Translations under genes and position numbers: made by a program
Notes under the pieces: generated by a model
What the model saw: the letters and a program-made list of their open reading frames with translations, nothing else
What the model was told of the DNA's origin: nothing
Database searches by the model: none
Shown: positions 8,915 through 18,413 of the stretch, piece by piece
How positions within the stretch are numbered: position 1 is the first letter of the stretch
How the letters are laid out: each line of letters begins with the position of its first letter
Origin: Desulfobacula toluolica Tol2
GTDB lineage: Bacteria > Desulfobacterota > Desulfobacteria > Desulfobacterales > Desulfobacteraceae
Direction: 5' to 3'
Length of the DNA stretch: 64,000 bases
NCBI RefSeq assembly: GCF_000307105.1
Contig: NC_018645.1
Coordinates: 2,627,501-2,691,500 of the forward strand

Positions 8915-9012
8915 TACCTTACTCCTTGTGAAAGCTTCTTCTACAGTGAAATACAATTTCTTTAATTTTGAGTTTTAATAGATGCCATAATCAACGGCAA
9001 ATAGCAAGAAAA

Positions 9013-9070
9013 TCAAGAGAATTCTGTGTTTGGATTTTTCTTTTCTTGAGGGACATCCAAGCGTTGGATG
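9013..9070 (-). terminator. hairpins downstream of the Tad operon
   Basis: Read on the minus strand after the last tad-operon gene there is a 7-bp perfect hairpin (CATCCAA/TTGGATG, 9054-9060 with 9064-9070) and then a 9-bp stem (9041-9049 with 9013-9021, one G-U pair) followed by TTTTCTTG. The second resembles an intrinsic terminator; its T-run is short. Confidence 0.4.
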
Positions 9071-9122
9071 AGATCGGACCTAAAGTTCGGAAGTTGACAG
9101 GCAGTGAAAAATACTATGCTAT

Positions 9123-10472
9123 CTATATGTTTAAACGCTTCTTTAATTCGGCATTAAACAAAGAGATGTCTTTTCCAAGCAATAACCGGATATTTGCTTT
9201 CAAGTTTGCCGATTCAACAAATTCTCCAGCAATTTTAAAACCAGGAATATCTTGAGCCATTTTTTGAGCATCCTTGTAATAACCAGGGGCATAATAAATT
9301 CTTGTAGACGGATGATTAAAATGGTTTGCATTTAAAGGAACTCCAACATTAAATCCTTTTTGTTCAAAATAAATACTTACTCTTTTAGCCATACGATAAA
9401 TTCCGTTGCCGTTTAACACTTCAATATTCAAACGACCATGATTTAAACGACCATGATTTAAACTGTCACGATTCAAATGTTCATTTTCTGTATAAAAGAC
9501 ATCTATGGGATAAGTTTCAATAACGGTTAATGAAGGTTTGCCAACTTTATCTAAATTTTGAGATGCCACCACCTCAGCTTCCGCCCTGGTTTGATATTTT
9601 CCAAACCGCACCCGATAATAGGGTTTGTTTTTTTCTATTTTTGTTATATACGGCCGATCATATCCTTTTTTTATGGCTTTTTTCAAAACCTTGATGGCGG
9701 CATTAACATCATAATAGACACCAAGCTGTACTGCGTAATAATTGGTTTCAATTTTTATTTCAACAGGCTTTTCAAAAGGTGAGGTTTCCAATTGTCTGTC
9801 ACCCAACCTATCCGTTATTTCGGTTGTTTTTTTCCGGGTAACTTGCTTTGTATCGAGAGTAGAAGTTAATATATCCTGCTTTTCAGGTGTGTAAGAATCT
9901 GCTGTAAAAGAATAATCTTGTCCTAATTTTGCCTGGGCCAGAGCCAGATTATTTTGATAAATCTTATTTTCCGAATTGATTGCGATGGCCTTTTCAAAGG
10001 CTTTTAATGCTGCCTTAAAATTTTGTTTCAGTAAATTTGAATAACCGATGTTGTTATACACATAATCCAGTTCTGGATTTATTTTCAGGGCGTTATGATA
10101 CGCCTCAATTGCCGAATCATGTTGTTTTAAAAAATCATAGGAAACCCCGAGGGCATTATAAGCATTATAAAATTCAGGATCTGTTTTTAATACTTTTATA
10201 AACTCTTCAACAGCAATTTCATGCTGATTTTGTTTTTGGAAATGCCTTGCCAGTTTGTACTGATTTTCCGCATAATCTGTAACAGGTTTCACAGTGGATA
10301 TAAATTGTTTAAAATCTTTTTCATCTAATTGATCAACGGTTTTAAACATGTTTGAATCAGTGACAAATGAGAACCAGTTCTTCATGGCAGCACAGCCTGA
10401 AAGACTAAAAAAACAGCAAAAAAACAACAAACATCCCATGAATAATTTTGACATTTGATTTCGAATTACCAT
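9123..10472 (-). CDS. TPR-SPOR-LytR_C lipoprotein of the Tad operon
   Basis: About 449 residues. A lipoprotein signal (FSLSGC) is followed by TPR units (about 85-200; AYNALGVSYDFLKQHDSAIE, YVYNNIGYSNLLKQN), a SPOR domain (about 240-320; NYYAVQLGVYYDVNAAIKVL...YYRVRFGKYQTRAEAE) that binds denuded peptidoglycan, and a LytR_C-type domain (about 345-430; IEVLNGNGIYRMAKRVS). I start at ATG 10472, which has GGGAG eight bases upstream. It is the last gene of the minus-strand Tad operon and may help place the pilus machine in the wall (inference). Near residue 335 a 15-bp tandem repeat encodes repeated LNHGR. Confidence 0.8.
   Translation of the reverse strand: MVIRNQMSKLFMGCLLFFCCFFSLSGCAAMKNWFSFVTDSNMFKTVDQLDEKDFKQFISTVKPVTDYAENQYKLARHFQKQNQHEIAVEEFIKVLKTDPEFYNAYNALGVSYDFLKQHDSAIEAYHNALKINPELDYVYNNIGYSNLLKQNFKAALKAFEKAIAINSENKIYQNNLALAQAKLGQDYSFTADSYTPEKQDILTSTLDTKQVTRKKTTEITDRLGDRQLETSPFEKPVEIKIETNYYAVQLGVYYDVNAAIKVLKKAIKKGYDRPYITKIEKNKPYYRVRFGKYQTRAEAEVVASQNLDKVGKPSLTVIETYPIDVFYTENEHLNRDSLNHGRLNHGRLNIEVLNGNGIYRMAKRVSIYFEQKGFNVGVPLNANHFNHPSTRIYYAPGYYKDAQKMAQDIPGFKIAGEFVESANLKANIRLLLGKDISLFNAELKKRLNI
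9430..9474. repeat. 15-bp in-frame tandem repeat (three units)
   Basis: Units of AAACGACCATGATTT at 9430-9444 and 9445-9459 are identical; a third at 9460-9474 is diverged. The repeat lies between the SPOR and LytR_C domains of the host gene, in frame, so copy number could vary without breaking the protein. Confidence 0.8.
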
Positions 10473-10518
10473 TTTTTGTTCTCCCGTATTTAAATTTATC
10501 ATCATCATTTTGAATTGA

Positions 10519-11478
10519 TTATTGCTGTTTTAACCTGCATTTTTTAAGATTCTCATTGGCTAACACATAAAATCTGGGACTCAGTTCAATTGCTTTTTCA
10601 AAACATTCTGCTGCTTTGGTTGTATTACCGTTTTTTAAATACCCCACCCCTATATTATTGTAGGCCGAAGCTTTGGTTCCCCCTTTTTCAAATGCTTCAA
10701 GGGCGTTATCATAAAGTTCCAATGCCACAAATGCCCGTCCCAGATTATTGTAAACCTTTTTACTGTTATAATTTGATCTCAAGGCCTGATAAAATGAATC
10801 CACAGCGTTTTTATACCTGCCGGACATATAAAGAGAAGCACCCATATTATTATGGATATACCCGGCATCAGGCTTAATGGTCAAAGCAGTCTTATATTCT
10901 TTTACAGCCAGGTCATAGTCTTTTTTAAAATCATATAAATTGCCCAGATATGCATATGAACGCCATAAAAGAGGATTCAAATCAACGGCTTTCTCAAAAT
11001 TCAATTTCGCAATATGATATGATTTGTTTTTAAAATTAACCCGTCCCATGCCTTCGTGGGCAAGCGCAAAGTCAGGTTGTTTCTGCAAAATCAATTTAAA
11101 TATTTTTTGGGCTTCCTCATTTCTGCCTCCGCCAAGAAGAGCTGCTCCTTTTTTATATTCAACTCTTATATTATCCTTGTTTTTTTTCAAAGAATTTTCA
11201 TACTGCATATACGCCATAAAATACTTGCCCTTTGAAAGAAGGGCGTCCCCTAATTTTTCATATTCATCTGCATTAATTTCAGGCAGTTGTTTGTTTTCAA
11301 TGGACTCTGAAAGAGCTTTGTATCGAACCTGTGGGATATCCCTTATGTGATCCTGAGAAGGGTTACCATAGGTTACACGGGGTTCAACCATAACCGTTTT
11401 TGAGCCACAGCCGGTCAAAAAGAAACAAATTAAGAGAACGATAATAATTGCAGATCGTTTTATCATTTTTAAAATCAT
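10519..11478 (-). CDS. tadD: TPR lipoprotein, TadD-like
   Basis: A 319-residue lipoprotein: signal peptide ending LLICFFLTGC, then at least six tetratricopeptide repeats (about 50-310), for example YEKLGDALLSKGKYFMAYMQ, AYLGNLYDFKKDYDLAVKEY and YNNLGRAFVALELYDNALEA. TadD-type TPR lipoproteins are pilotins/assembly factors needed for Tad pilus secretion. AGGAGG lies close to ATG 11478. It follows tadC in the operon but is separated from it by a dispersed repeat element. The TadD label rests on context plus architecture. Confidence 0.75.
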   Translation of the reverse strand: MILKMIKRSAIIIVLLICFFLTGCGSKTVMVEPRVTYGNPSQDHIRDIPQVRYKALSESIENKQLPEINADEYEKLGDALLSKGKYFMAYMQYENSLKKNKDNIRVEYKKGAALLGGGRNEEAQKIFKLILQKQPDFALAHEGMGRVNFKNKSYHIAKLNFEKAVDLNPLLWRSYAYLGNLYDFKKDYDLAVKEYKTALTIKPDAGYIHNNMGASLYMSGRYKNAVDSFYQALRSNYNSKKVYNNLGRAFVALELYDNALEAFEKGGTKASAYNNIGVGYLKNGNTTKAAECFEKAIELSPRFYVLANENLKKCRLKQQ

Positions 11479-11500
11479 AAGCCTCCTGGTTTTTAATAAA

Positions 11501-11577
11501 GGTCATGGCAAATTGACCTACCACAACAAAAAATGAAAGAAATCTTATTCCAACAAGTCAGAAGTTCTTTCATATAA
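11501..11577 (+). repeat. dispersed double-hairpin repeat, copy B (inside Tad operon)
   Basis: A 77-bp element in the tadC-tadD gap: GGTCA...TGACC hairpin, CCACAACAAA spacer, then ATGAAAGAA (11533-11541) pairing with TTCTTTCAT (11565-11573) and ending CATATAA. About 80 percent of positions match the copy at 35823-35900. Confidence 0.75.
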
Positions 11578-11588
11578 AAAACTCATCA

Positions 11589-12557
11589 TTATTTTAAGAT
11601 AATATTATTATAAATTGTAATTGCAGCAGGTCCCAATATTACGACAAACAAAGACGGAAAAATAAATAAAATCAAAGGAAACAATATGTTTACAGGCAAC
11701 TTTGCGGCAATTTCTTCTGCTTTTTGAAATCTTTTTGTTCTGAATGAATCAGAAAACACTTTAAGGGCTGAACCCACACTTGTACCGAATTTATCTGTTT
11801 GAATCAATAAGGTAACAAGACTTGCCATCTCGTCAATGCCGGTTCGACGGGCAAGATTCCTGAGTGCGTCCTGCCTCATTTTCCCTGCTCTCATTTCAAG
11901 GTTCATAAGAGAAAATTCCCGGCTGAGATCAGGATACGTTAATCTTAATTCCTGCCCCACCCGATTCATTGCACTGTCAAGCCCCATACCGGCTTCTACA
12001 CATACCAGCAGGAGATCTAAAGCATCCGGCAACCCTTTAAAGAGAATCTCCTTTCTTTTATCTGTTTTTTGTTTCAGCCATATTTCAGGCAGATAGAATC
12101 CAAACAAACCTAGTAGTACGGTAATGCTGACTGTCATGGGGTCGGCCATCACCTTAAAAATAAAAATTCTTGAAAGAATAAAACATCCTACAAAGAATAA
12201 AGGCAAACATAATTTTGCACCCCAGAATGCTGATTCAGCATTTTCCCATTGAAGACCTGCCCTTAAAAACTTGATTTTCATTTCACCCGGATCTGAAAGA
12301 TCTTTATTACTGCTTTTTTTGGAAAAAAGACTGAAAAATGCAGCAAAAGGATTGATTGACTTTTTAGACGAAGCAGAGGAATTTTTGTCATAATTCACAG
12401 CACCATCATCAAAACCGCCTCTTTTAATCTTATTGATCATTTCCTTGTTTTTTTTTCGAACATTTGAATATTGTATTATCCCCATGCATAAAAGGAAAAA
12501 GGCGACAAAAAAAAGAGGAAAAATCATCATGGAAAAATTCTGATCTAATGAAAGCAT
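11589..12557 (-). CDS. tadC: Tad pilus inner-membrane platform protein TadC
   Basis: A 322-residue member of the type II secretion F (GspF/PilC) family. It has an N-terminal membrane helix, a variable Ser/Lys-rich linker, two helices near 115-165, the cytoplasmic T2SSF domain (about 175-285; ALDLLLVCVEAGMGLDSAMNR and LVTLLIQTDKFGTSVGSALK), and a C-terminal helix. TadC and TadB form the platform that couples the TadA ATPase to pilin extraction. It lies 29 nt after tadB. Confidence 0.9.
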   Translation of the reverse strand: MLSLDQNFSMMIFPLFFVAFFLLCMGIIQYSNVRKKNKEMINKIKRGGFDDGAVNYDKNSSASSKKSINPFAAFFSLFSKKSSNKDLSDPGEMKIKFLRAGLQWENAESAFWGAKLCLPLFFVGCFILSRIFIFKVMADPMTVSITVLLGLFGFYLPEIWLKQKTDKRKEILFKGLPDALDLLLVCVEAGMGLDSAMNRVGQELRLTYPDLSREFSLMNLEMRAGKMRQDALRNLARRTGIDEMASLVTLLIQTDKFGTSVGSALKVFSDSFRTKRFQKAEEIAAKLPVNILFPLILFIFPSLFVVILGPAAITIYNNIILK

Positions 12558-12586
12558 TATTTAACCCCCTGTTAAACTTTAATCTG

Positions 12587-13549
12587 CTAAACTTCAATTT
12601 TAACAATTTTTTTAATTACAAACATCCCGACAATCATCATGACTCCGGCAACTCCCAACAATATCCTGCCAATAGGTTCGGTAAAAAGAGGTTTCATAAA
12701 ACCTGGTGAAGATATCTGCAGCCACAAACCGATGAGAAATGGAATCAGGCACAGTACCACTCCGGACAACCTGCCTTCAGCACTCAAAATTCTTACTTTT
12801 CCTTCAAACTTGAAAGTTTCACGGACAATATGGGCAAGGCTTTCTATCAATTCAGCCAGATTACCCCCTGTATCTCTTTGAATAATAACCGCCACCACAA
12901 AATAATTTATCTCCTTGCAGTCAACGCGCTGGGAAAGATTCCTGAGTGCTACAGGTACACTGACACCAAAATTAATTTCATCCAGGGTTTCTTCAAATTC
13001 AATTCCCAACGGGTCTCCAAATTCATCCGCAGCAAGTTTCATGCTGCTGGTAAAAGAATGACCTGCACGCAAAGCCCTTGCTATCAAATCAAGAGCTTCG
13101 TGCAATTGTTGTTTAAATTTTTGAATTCTTTTATCTTTTAAATATTTAAGATACAGGCAGGGTGAGTACATTAACAACAGCCCCCCACCCAATGCAAGCA
13201 ATATATTATTAAGAAAATAAAGAAAGCCTAAAGCACCTAAAGCACCCAGCAAAAAAGACATCAAAATATAAAACCCTACGGGATATTTTGCATTAGCCTG
13301 CATGACAAGATTGTCCCAGGATTTCACAAAAGGAAGTGACAATAGAATATTGTTTAAAAAAGGGATATCGCTAAGATCCCTTTTCTTTAATATCCCCCCA
13401 AAATCATCTTCCACAAAGGTATACTTTCTCAGCCGTTTTTTTATTTTTGCATTACGATTGCTCAATGAGTGGCGATAAGCATAAAGGCACAATTCAATAA
13501 TAAGTAAAGACACAATAAAGATAATAACACTTAAGATCATGAAATCCAT
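12587..13549 (-). CDS. tadB: Tad pilus inner-membrane platform protein TadB
   Basis: A 320-residue GspF-family protein with an N-terminal helix, a pair of helices near 95-130, a T2SSF domain (about 150-270; ALDLIARALRAGHSFTSSMK, then VVAVIIQRDTGGNLAELIES) and two C-terminal helices. It works with TadC as the platform of the Flp pilus machine. It starts 17 nt after tadA, with GGAG upstream of ATG 13549. Confidence 0.9.
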   Translation of the reverse strand: MDFMILSVIIFIVSLLIIELCLYAYRHSLSNRNAKIKKRLRKYTFVEDDFGGILKKRDLSDIPFLNNILLSLPFVKSWDNLVMQANAKYPVGFYILMSFLLGALGALGFLYFLNNILLALGGGLLLMYSPCLYLKYLKDKRIQKFKQQLHEALDLIARALRAGHSFTSSMKLAADEFGDPLGIEFEETLDEINFGVSVPVALRNLSQRVDCKEINYFVVAVIIQRDTGGNLAELIESLAHIVRETFKFEGKVRILSAEGRLSGVVLCLIPFLIGLWLQISSPGFMKPLFTEPIGRILLGVAGVMMIVGMFVIKKIVKIEV

Positions 13550-13566
13550 GGCATGCTCCTTTCTAA

Positions 13567-14889
13567 TTAAACTTCAATTTGAAAAGAAGGATCAAATATA
13601 TTACTTTTGACATTTATTCCCGTTATCCTGAATTTATCAAGAAATTTCGGCCTGATCCCGTTAAACCGGAAAAATCCCTTAACATCTCCTTTTTCATCAA
13701 CCCTTGTCTGTTTAAATGAAAATATTTCCTGCATGGTAATCATGTTGCCTTCCATTCCGGTAATTTCCTGCAGACTTACAACCTTTCTTTTACCGTCTGA
13801 AAGCCTTGAGACCTGGATTACGATGTGTATTGCAGAACTTATAAACCGCCTTATGAATTCACTGGGTATATCAAAATTTGCCATGGCCACCATTGTCTCA
13901 AGTCTCATCAATGCATCCCTTGCACTGTTGGCATGAATCGTGGTCAAAGACCCGTCATGCCCCGTATTCATGGCCTGCAGCATATCAAATGATTCAGACC
14001 CTCTTACCTCTCCTACAATAATCCTGTCCGGTCTCATTCTAAGGCTGTTTTTAAGCAGATCCCGCTGAATTATCTCTCCTTTGCCCTCTATATTTGCCGG
14101 CCTTGTTTCCATTCTGACAAGATGCTCCTGTTTGAGCTGAAGTTCAGCCGCATCTTCAATGGTTACAATCCTCTCAGTTTCAGGAATAAACCGGGAAAGA
14201 ACGTTAAGCAGCGTTGTTTTTCCGCTGCCGGTTCCCCCTGAAATAAGAATATTTAATCTTGATTGTACCAATCCCTCTAAAATACTCCTGAATTCAGGTA
14301 CAAGAGTTTGATTTTTAATGAGATCATCAAGTTCCAGCGGCACAACTGAAAATCTTCTAATGGATACCATGGGGCCGTCAAGGGCAAGGGGAGGTATGAT
14401 AACATTAACCCTGGAACCGTCGGCAAGCCTTGCATCCACCATTGGATTTGATTCATCAATCCGTCTTCCGATTGAAGAAACTATTTTATCAATGATTTTC
14501 ATCAAATGTTCATCATTTCTGAATCTTGCATTGGTTGACTCAATTTTTCCAAACCGTTCCACATAAATCTTTTTGTAAGAATTAACCATAATATCTGAGA
14601 TGGTCGGATCTTTTAAAAACGGTTCCAAAGGTCCAAGCCCCAGGACTTCATCAATCAATTCCGTTAAAATTTTCTCTCGTTCGGAAAAATTTAACGGCAT
14701 CTCATCGGATTCTTCTCGTAAAATTTTTTCCGTAACATGCTTGATTTGTTTGACCAGTGTTTCCTTGTCCATGGTATCAATGATGGACAGATCAATAATA
14801 TCAAGAAGACGTTCATGAATCATGGCCTTGAATTCAAAATATTCATCAGGGATATATTTGTTTAAGCCGGACTTCGGAGCTATAGTCAT
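13567..14889 (-). CDS. tadA: Tad pilus assembly ATPase TadA/CpaF
   Basis: A 440-residue secretion ATPase of the VirB11/CpaF group. It shows Walker A ([12 protein letters not shown], about residues 217-228), an Asp box, Walker B ([14 protein letters not shown]), the His box ([18 protein letters not shown]) and the N-terminal [19 protein letters not shown] motif. It powers Flp pilin assembly, and in some species retraction, from the cytoplasm. It lies 42 nt downstream of tadZ with a GGAG ribosome site. Confidence 0.95.
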   Translation of the reverse strand: MTIAPKSGLNKYIPDEYFEFKAMIHERLLDIIDLSIIDTMDKETLVKQIKHVTEKILREESDEMPLNFSEREKILTELIDEVLGLGPLEPFLKDPTISDIMVNSYKKIYVERFGKIESTNARFRNDEHLMKIIDKIVSSIGRRIDESNPMVDARLADGSRVNVIIPPLALDGPMVSIRRFSVVPLELDDLIKNQTLVPEFRSILEGLVQSRLNILISGGTGSGKTTLLNVLSRFIPETERIVTIEDAAELQLKQEHLVRMETRPANIEGKGEIIQRDLLKNSLRMRPDRIIVGEVRGSESFDMLQAMNTGHDGSLTTIHANSARDALMRLETMVAMANFDIPSEFIRRFISSAIHIVIQVSRLSDGKRKVVSLQEITGMEGNMITMQEIFSFKQTRVDEKGDVKGFFRFNGIRPKFLDKFRITGINVKSNIFDPSFQIEV

Positions 14890-14931
14890 TGAATACTCCT
14901 TGTATTTTTATTGTTTTTACCGGAAACTGCC

Positions 14932-16077
14932 TTAAAAGAACCACATTTTTTTTCTCTTTATATTTTCAACCCCCAGGAGTTTTTCAACATAATCATTAAA
15001 ACTTTTAACAATCCTCGACTTTTGTGCAACCTGGTAAAGAGGTTTGCCCGAATTGATTGCCGACATGGTTGTAGAATAATCGTTTGGAATAACCCAGGAC
15101 AATTTTTTTCCTACTCCTTCCTCAGCACTGCTCAGGGAAACCATGCCTTTCTTAAGATATCTGTTTAATACTATTTTTACATTTTCTTTATCAATATAAC
15201 CATACTCAACAATTGAATTAACAAGCCTGTTTGTATTAGACAGACAAGGAAGGCTTTGAATGGCAATGACATGGACAAGATCAGACATTTGAACAATTCT
15301 CAAAGCAGTTTCATTCATAGACTGACCAAGATCAATAATGATATAATCATATTTGTTTTTCATCAGATCCAGAAGTGTTTCCATAATGGTAGGTGTGGGT
15401 GACGGATGGTTGTTTAAATACCTGGGTGACGGTAAAACATGTACGCCTGTGGCGTGTTCGGTTAAAATATTTGCTAAAAAAAACTCATCCAGACGTTCTA
15501 TGTTTTGAGTGATGTCACCCCAGTTATGTTTGGGGGAAATGTCCAGTAATATGGGCACGTCTCCAAATATTATATTCATATCAAGCAGTGCAACTGAGGG
15601 GTTTTCTTGATTTACGGCTATACTTACCGCAAGATTGACTGCAACGGTTGTGGTTCCAACCCCTCCTTTACTGCCGAGAATACTGTAAATTTTTCCTGAA
15701 GAGCCGGATGTCGTATGCTGAAGCTTTTCATATCTTTTTTTAAATCGATTTAATGCATCCTTAATAAGTTCAGGCTTCAAAGGAACTGGGAAAAACTCCT
15801 TAATACCGATTCTCAATGCCTGGATTAAAATTTCAGGATCTGACCGTTTGGATACCAGGAATATTTCTGTTGTATCAGCCTTGTCCAAAAACAACTGAAG
15901 ATTATTCAACTCTTCTTCATAATTTTCGCCCAATTCGCATATCAGCAAATCCGGTTCTTGCTTTTCTTCCTGAGAGATGACTTTAAATACTCCGGTTTCA
16001 TTAATCGCCGTTTTAAATTCAGTATTGAGTTCTTGATTTTTGACAGATAGATTAACAAAAAATTTAATTCCTGGCAT
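14932..16077 (-). CDS. tadZ: Tad pilus localization protein TadZ/CpaE
   Basis: A 381-residue protein: an N-terminal receiver-like atypical domain (about 1-120, no obvious phosphoacceptor pattern) followed by a MinD/ParA-type ATPase domain with a deviant Walker A (GSKGGVGTTTVAVNLA, about 132-147), switch I region and IIDLGQSMNETAL Walker B. TadZ/CpaE marks the pole or site where the Tad machine assembles. It lies between the tadG-like gene and tadA, its usual position. Confidence 0.92.
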   Translation of the reverse strand: MPGIKFFVNLSVKNQELNTEFKTAINETGVFKVISQEEKQEPDLLICELGENYEEELNNLQLFLDKADTTEIFLVSKRSDPEILIQALRIGIKEFFPVPLKPELIKDALNRFKKRYEKLQHTTSGSSGKIYSILGSKGGVGTTTVAVNLAVSIAVNQENPSVALLDMNIIFGDVPILLDISPKHNWGDITQNIERLDEFFLANILTEHATGVHVLPSPRYLNNHPSPTPTIMETLLDLMKNKYDYIIIDLGQSMNETALRIVQMSDLVHVIAIQSLPCLSNTNRLVNSIVEYGYIDKENVKIVLNRYLKKGMVSLSSAEEGVGKKLSWVIPNDYSTTMSAINSGKPLYQVAQKSRIVKSFNDYVEKLLGVENIKRKKMWFF

Positions 16078-16101
16078 CAGCTCTTTCTCCTATTCCACAA
16101 C

Positions 16102-17469
16102 TTATTGAACTAAATTGGGAATATTCCCTTTAATATTAGTACCAGTACCGCCACCACCACGCCCGTCAGCAACAATTGTTCCGCAGTCGATACAAACTTC
16201 AATATTATTATCAGGCGGTCCATTGGGCATTCTAACTTTGATAGTCGCAACTTTTATTATTTTTTGAGTTTGGTTTGGGTTCTCACAGGGTAATGATTCT
16301 TCATAAACAGGAACTGTAGATGTCCATATAAGATCTGCATCCACACAATCCCCACAAAAAAAGGTTTGAGTTGACGCACATCCCCATTCAGAATTGATAT
16401 CTTCATCATTATCACGGAACCTAAAAAAATCAAACAAAGTATAAAAAGGAATGGGCCCAGGCAACTTCCCATCCTTATCCAATTTCTTCGATGCAGTAGT
16501 TTGGTCAGGGATACCGTCGGCATTATATGTTCCATAATAAGTCCCAGTAAACAAGGACGCAATGGTTCCACCTTGAAACTCAAAATCTGTAGGGAGATTA
16601 TATTCGGGCATTGTTGCTACCACAACATCCTTATTAAATGAAAAATAAGTATTTAACCAATCTTTACCTTCTGTTTTTGAATCACCTTCATAGGCTTCAA
16701 TAAACCCAAAAAATCTATCGGCAAGGACACTTGCATTAATTGGATCTTTAAAATTATGCCATCCGGCACAACTGGTATTTGTTGGAGAAAAGTCTATGAT
16801 TTCCTTACAAAAGTCTTCATCCTCCAGCATCCAAATATCTGAAATCCCAATTGGCATAACCAGCTCTCCCTCTCCTATCACTGAGGGTCCAGATAAAGCG
16901 GCTGTAGCAATAGTGAAAGATTCAAATGTATCATGGCTTGCACCAAAAAGTGAAAACATCTTTCCAAAAAATGTTGCAACAGGACTGTTGATAACAGAAT
17001 CTCTTCTTGCTCTGACACGAACCGCATCAGACCCAACTAATGTTGGTGTTAAAGCATTCATAAGATTTGTTTCATCCCAATCCCAGGTTCCAATAACAAT
17101 ATCATCACTTGCAATATCAATGGGTATTTTAGCTGCTTCATTTTCCTTTGCGATATTTATGGCAGCATTTTTGATTACAGTTTGTTGATCAATTGAAAAA
17201 TTATAATTAGTATGAGATGCTTGAGGCAGGGTCAAATAAATTCTTCCCAGTTCACTTGTTGCGGCAAGAGCGGCAGCATCAGCTACATCCTGTAGTTCAT
17301 TACGCGTAGCATACATATACCCGACATCAACAGCTAAAGCCGTAAAACAAAAAAGCATAGCTAAAACAATTGCAACGATAATTGCGGAAACACCATTTTG
17401 ATTATTTAGAATGAGGTTGGGCTTTATTCTTTTAAAAGAAAATTTTTTGTTAAATAAATTATAAATCAT
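16102..17469 (-). CDS. TadG-like pilus-associated protein
   Basis: A 455-residue protein starting with a prepilin-like segment: basic leader, QNGVSAIIVAIVLAMLFCFT membrane stretch, then the TadG hallmark VDVGYMYATRNELQDVADAA...LAATSEL. The long C-terminal part is periplasmic, has scattered Cys pairs (FFCGDCVDAD, EVCIDCG) and no recognised enzymatic domain. TadG proteins are minor components linked to pilus stability or surface binding. It follows two TadE-like genes in the operon. Confidence 0.82.
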   Translation of the reverse strand: MIYNLFNKKFSFKRIKPNLILNNQNGVSAIIVAIVLAMLFCFTALAVDVGYMYATRNELQDVADAAALAATSELGRIYLTLPQASHTNYNFSIDQQTVIKNAAINIAKENEAAKIPIDIASDDIVIGTWDWDETNLMNALTPTLVGSDAVRVRARRDSVINSPVATFFGKMFSLFGASHDTFESFTIATAALSGPSVIGEGELVMPIGISDIWMLEDEDFCKEIIDFSPTNTSCAGWHNFKDPINASVLADRFFGFIEAYEGDSKTEGKDWLNTYFSFNKDVVVATMPEYNLPTDFEFQGGTIASLFTGTYYGTYNADGIPDQTTASKKLDKDGKLPGPIPFYTLFDFFRFRDNDEDINSEWGCASTQTFFCGDCVDADLIWTSTVPVYEESLPCENPNQTQKIIKVATIKVRMPNGPPDNNIEVCIDCGTIVADGRGGGGTGTNIKGNIPNLVQ

Positions 17470-17474
17470 TTTTT

Positions 17475-17921
17475 TTACTCCATTTTCATATTTGAATTGC
17501 CTTGTATATCAATTGATCCAACTATGGGAAAAAGAAATAAAAAACTATACTCATAGTTCACTTGAACCTGAAGATTGCTTCCTTGCAAAAACGGGTCTGA
17601 TTCTCTGGTGATAGGTATATCAGTAGAATCTTTTTCCAGTTCATCACTGCCAAATGTAATAAGGTGTTGTTTTGCAAATTGGATAACTCTGTCTCGTATT
17701 TCAAGATCTTCTGCATCAACATCCCTTGACGATAATTCCCTCATAATAACTCCTCGCCTAGCACCTTCTCTAGCCGCATTTGTAATCACCTGAGTATTAA
17801 ACAAAAACAGACCAAATTCAATTACACCGAAAATTAATGTCAGAAGCAAAGGAAAAACAATAGCAAACTCGACCAAAGCAGCACCATCCTGACTTTTGAT
17901 TGTTTTTTTGTGAGGATACAT
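17475..17921 (-). CDS. TadE/TadF-like minor pseudopilin
   Basis: About 148 residues with the class III prepilin pattern: basic leader, DGAALVEFAIVFPLLLTLIF hydrophobic segment with Glu at +5 and the GVIEFGLFLFNTQVITNAAR continuation common to TadE. It is processed by the TadV peptidase and acts as a minor pilin. I start at ATG 17921 because AAAGGAG sits six bases upstream; an in-frame ATG at 17954 would overlap the preceding gene. Confidence 0.85.
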   Translation of the reverse strand: MYPHKKTIKSQDGAALVEFAIVFPLLLTLIFGVIEFGLFLFNTQVITNAAREGARRGVIMRELSSRDVDAEDLEIRDRVIQFAKQHLITFGSDELEKDSTDIPITRESDPFLQGSNLQVQVNYEYSFLFLFPIVGSIDIQGNSNMKME

Positions 17922-17950
17922 TATCCTTTCTCCTTTATTAGATCCAATAC

Positions 17951-18382
17951 TCATGAATCATCCCATTCCTGCCTCATAACAGTCTTACCCGTTAAAGTTG
18001 TTTTGCTGATTCCAATAATAGAACTAAAAAGATGATCGTAATCATAGGTAACTGTTGCGATTATAAAATTTCCGGCATCCACAATAGTTGGATCATTTTT
18101 CAAATTATTATCGCCACCAAGATTAACCAGGTGATTTAAACAATAAAATTTTATAATATTTACAGGTTCAGTTGCATTACCTGTTGGGAAACCATTAGAA
18201 TCTTTAGAATCCCAATTATTTGCTATAATTGCCGCCCGTGCCCCCTCCCTGCTGGCATTGGTAAGAACCTGTTTGTTATAAAAAAGCAATGCAAAATCAA
18301 TGGTACCAAACAAAATTAAAGCCAGTAAAGGCAAAACAATTGCAAACTCCACTGCTGCACCGCCTCGCTGATTTTTAAGCAT
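17951..18382 (-). CDS. TadE-like minor pseudopilin
   Basis: About 143 residues, clearly paralogous to the next gene: QRGGAAVEFAIVLPLLALIL leader/helix with conserved Glu, then FALLFYNKQVLTNASREGAR. The start is set at ATG 18382, preceded by GGAAAGGGG; an upstream ATG at 18424 would overlap the lipoprotein gene. As a minor pseudopilin it needs TadV processing. Two tandem TadE-type genes replace the usual TadE-TadF pair. Confidence 0.85.
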   Translation of the reverse strand: MLKNQRGGAAVEFAIVLPLLALILFGTIDFALLFYNKQVLTNASREGARAAIIANNWDSKDSNGFPTGNATEPVNIIKFYCLNHLVNLGGDNNLKNDPTIVDAGNFIIATVTYDYDHLFSSIIGISKTTLTGKTVMRQEWDDS

Positions 18383-18413
18383 GCTTATCCCCTTTCCAAT
18401 TTTGTACTGCGTT

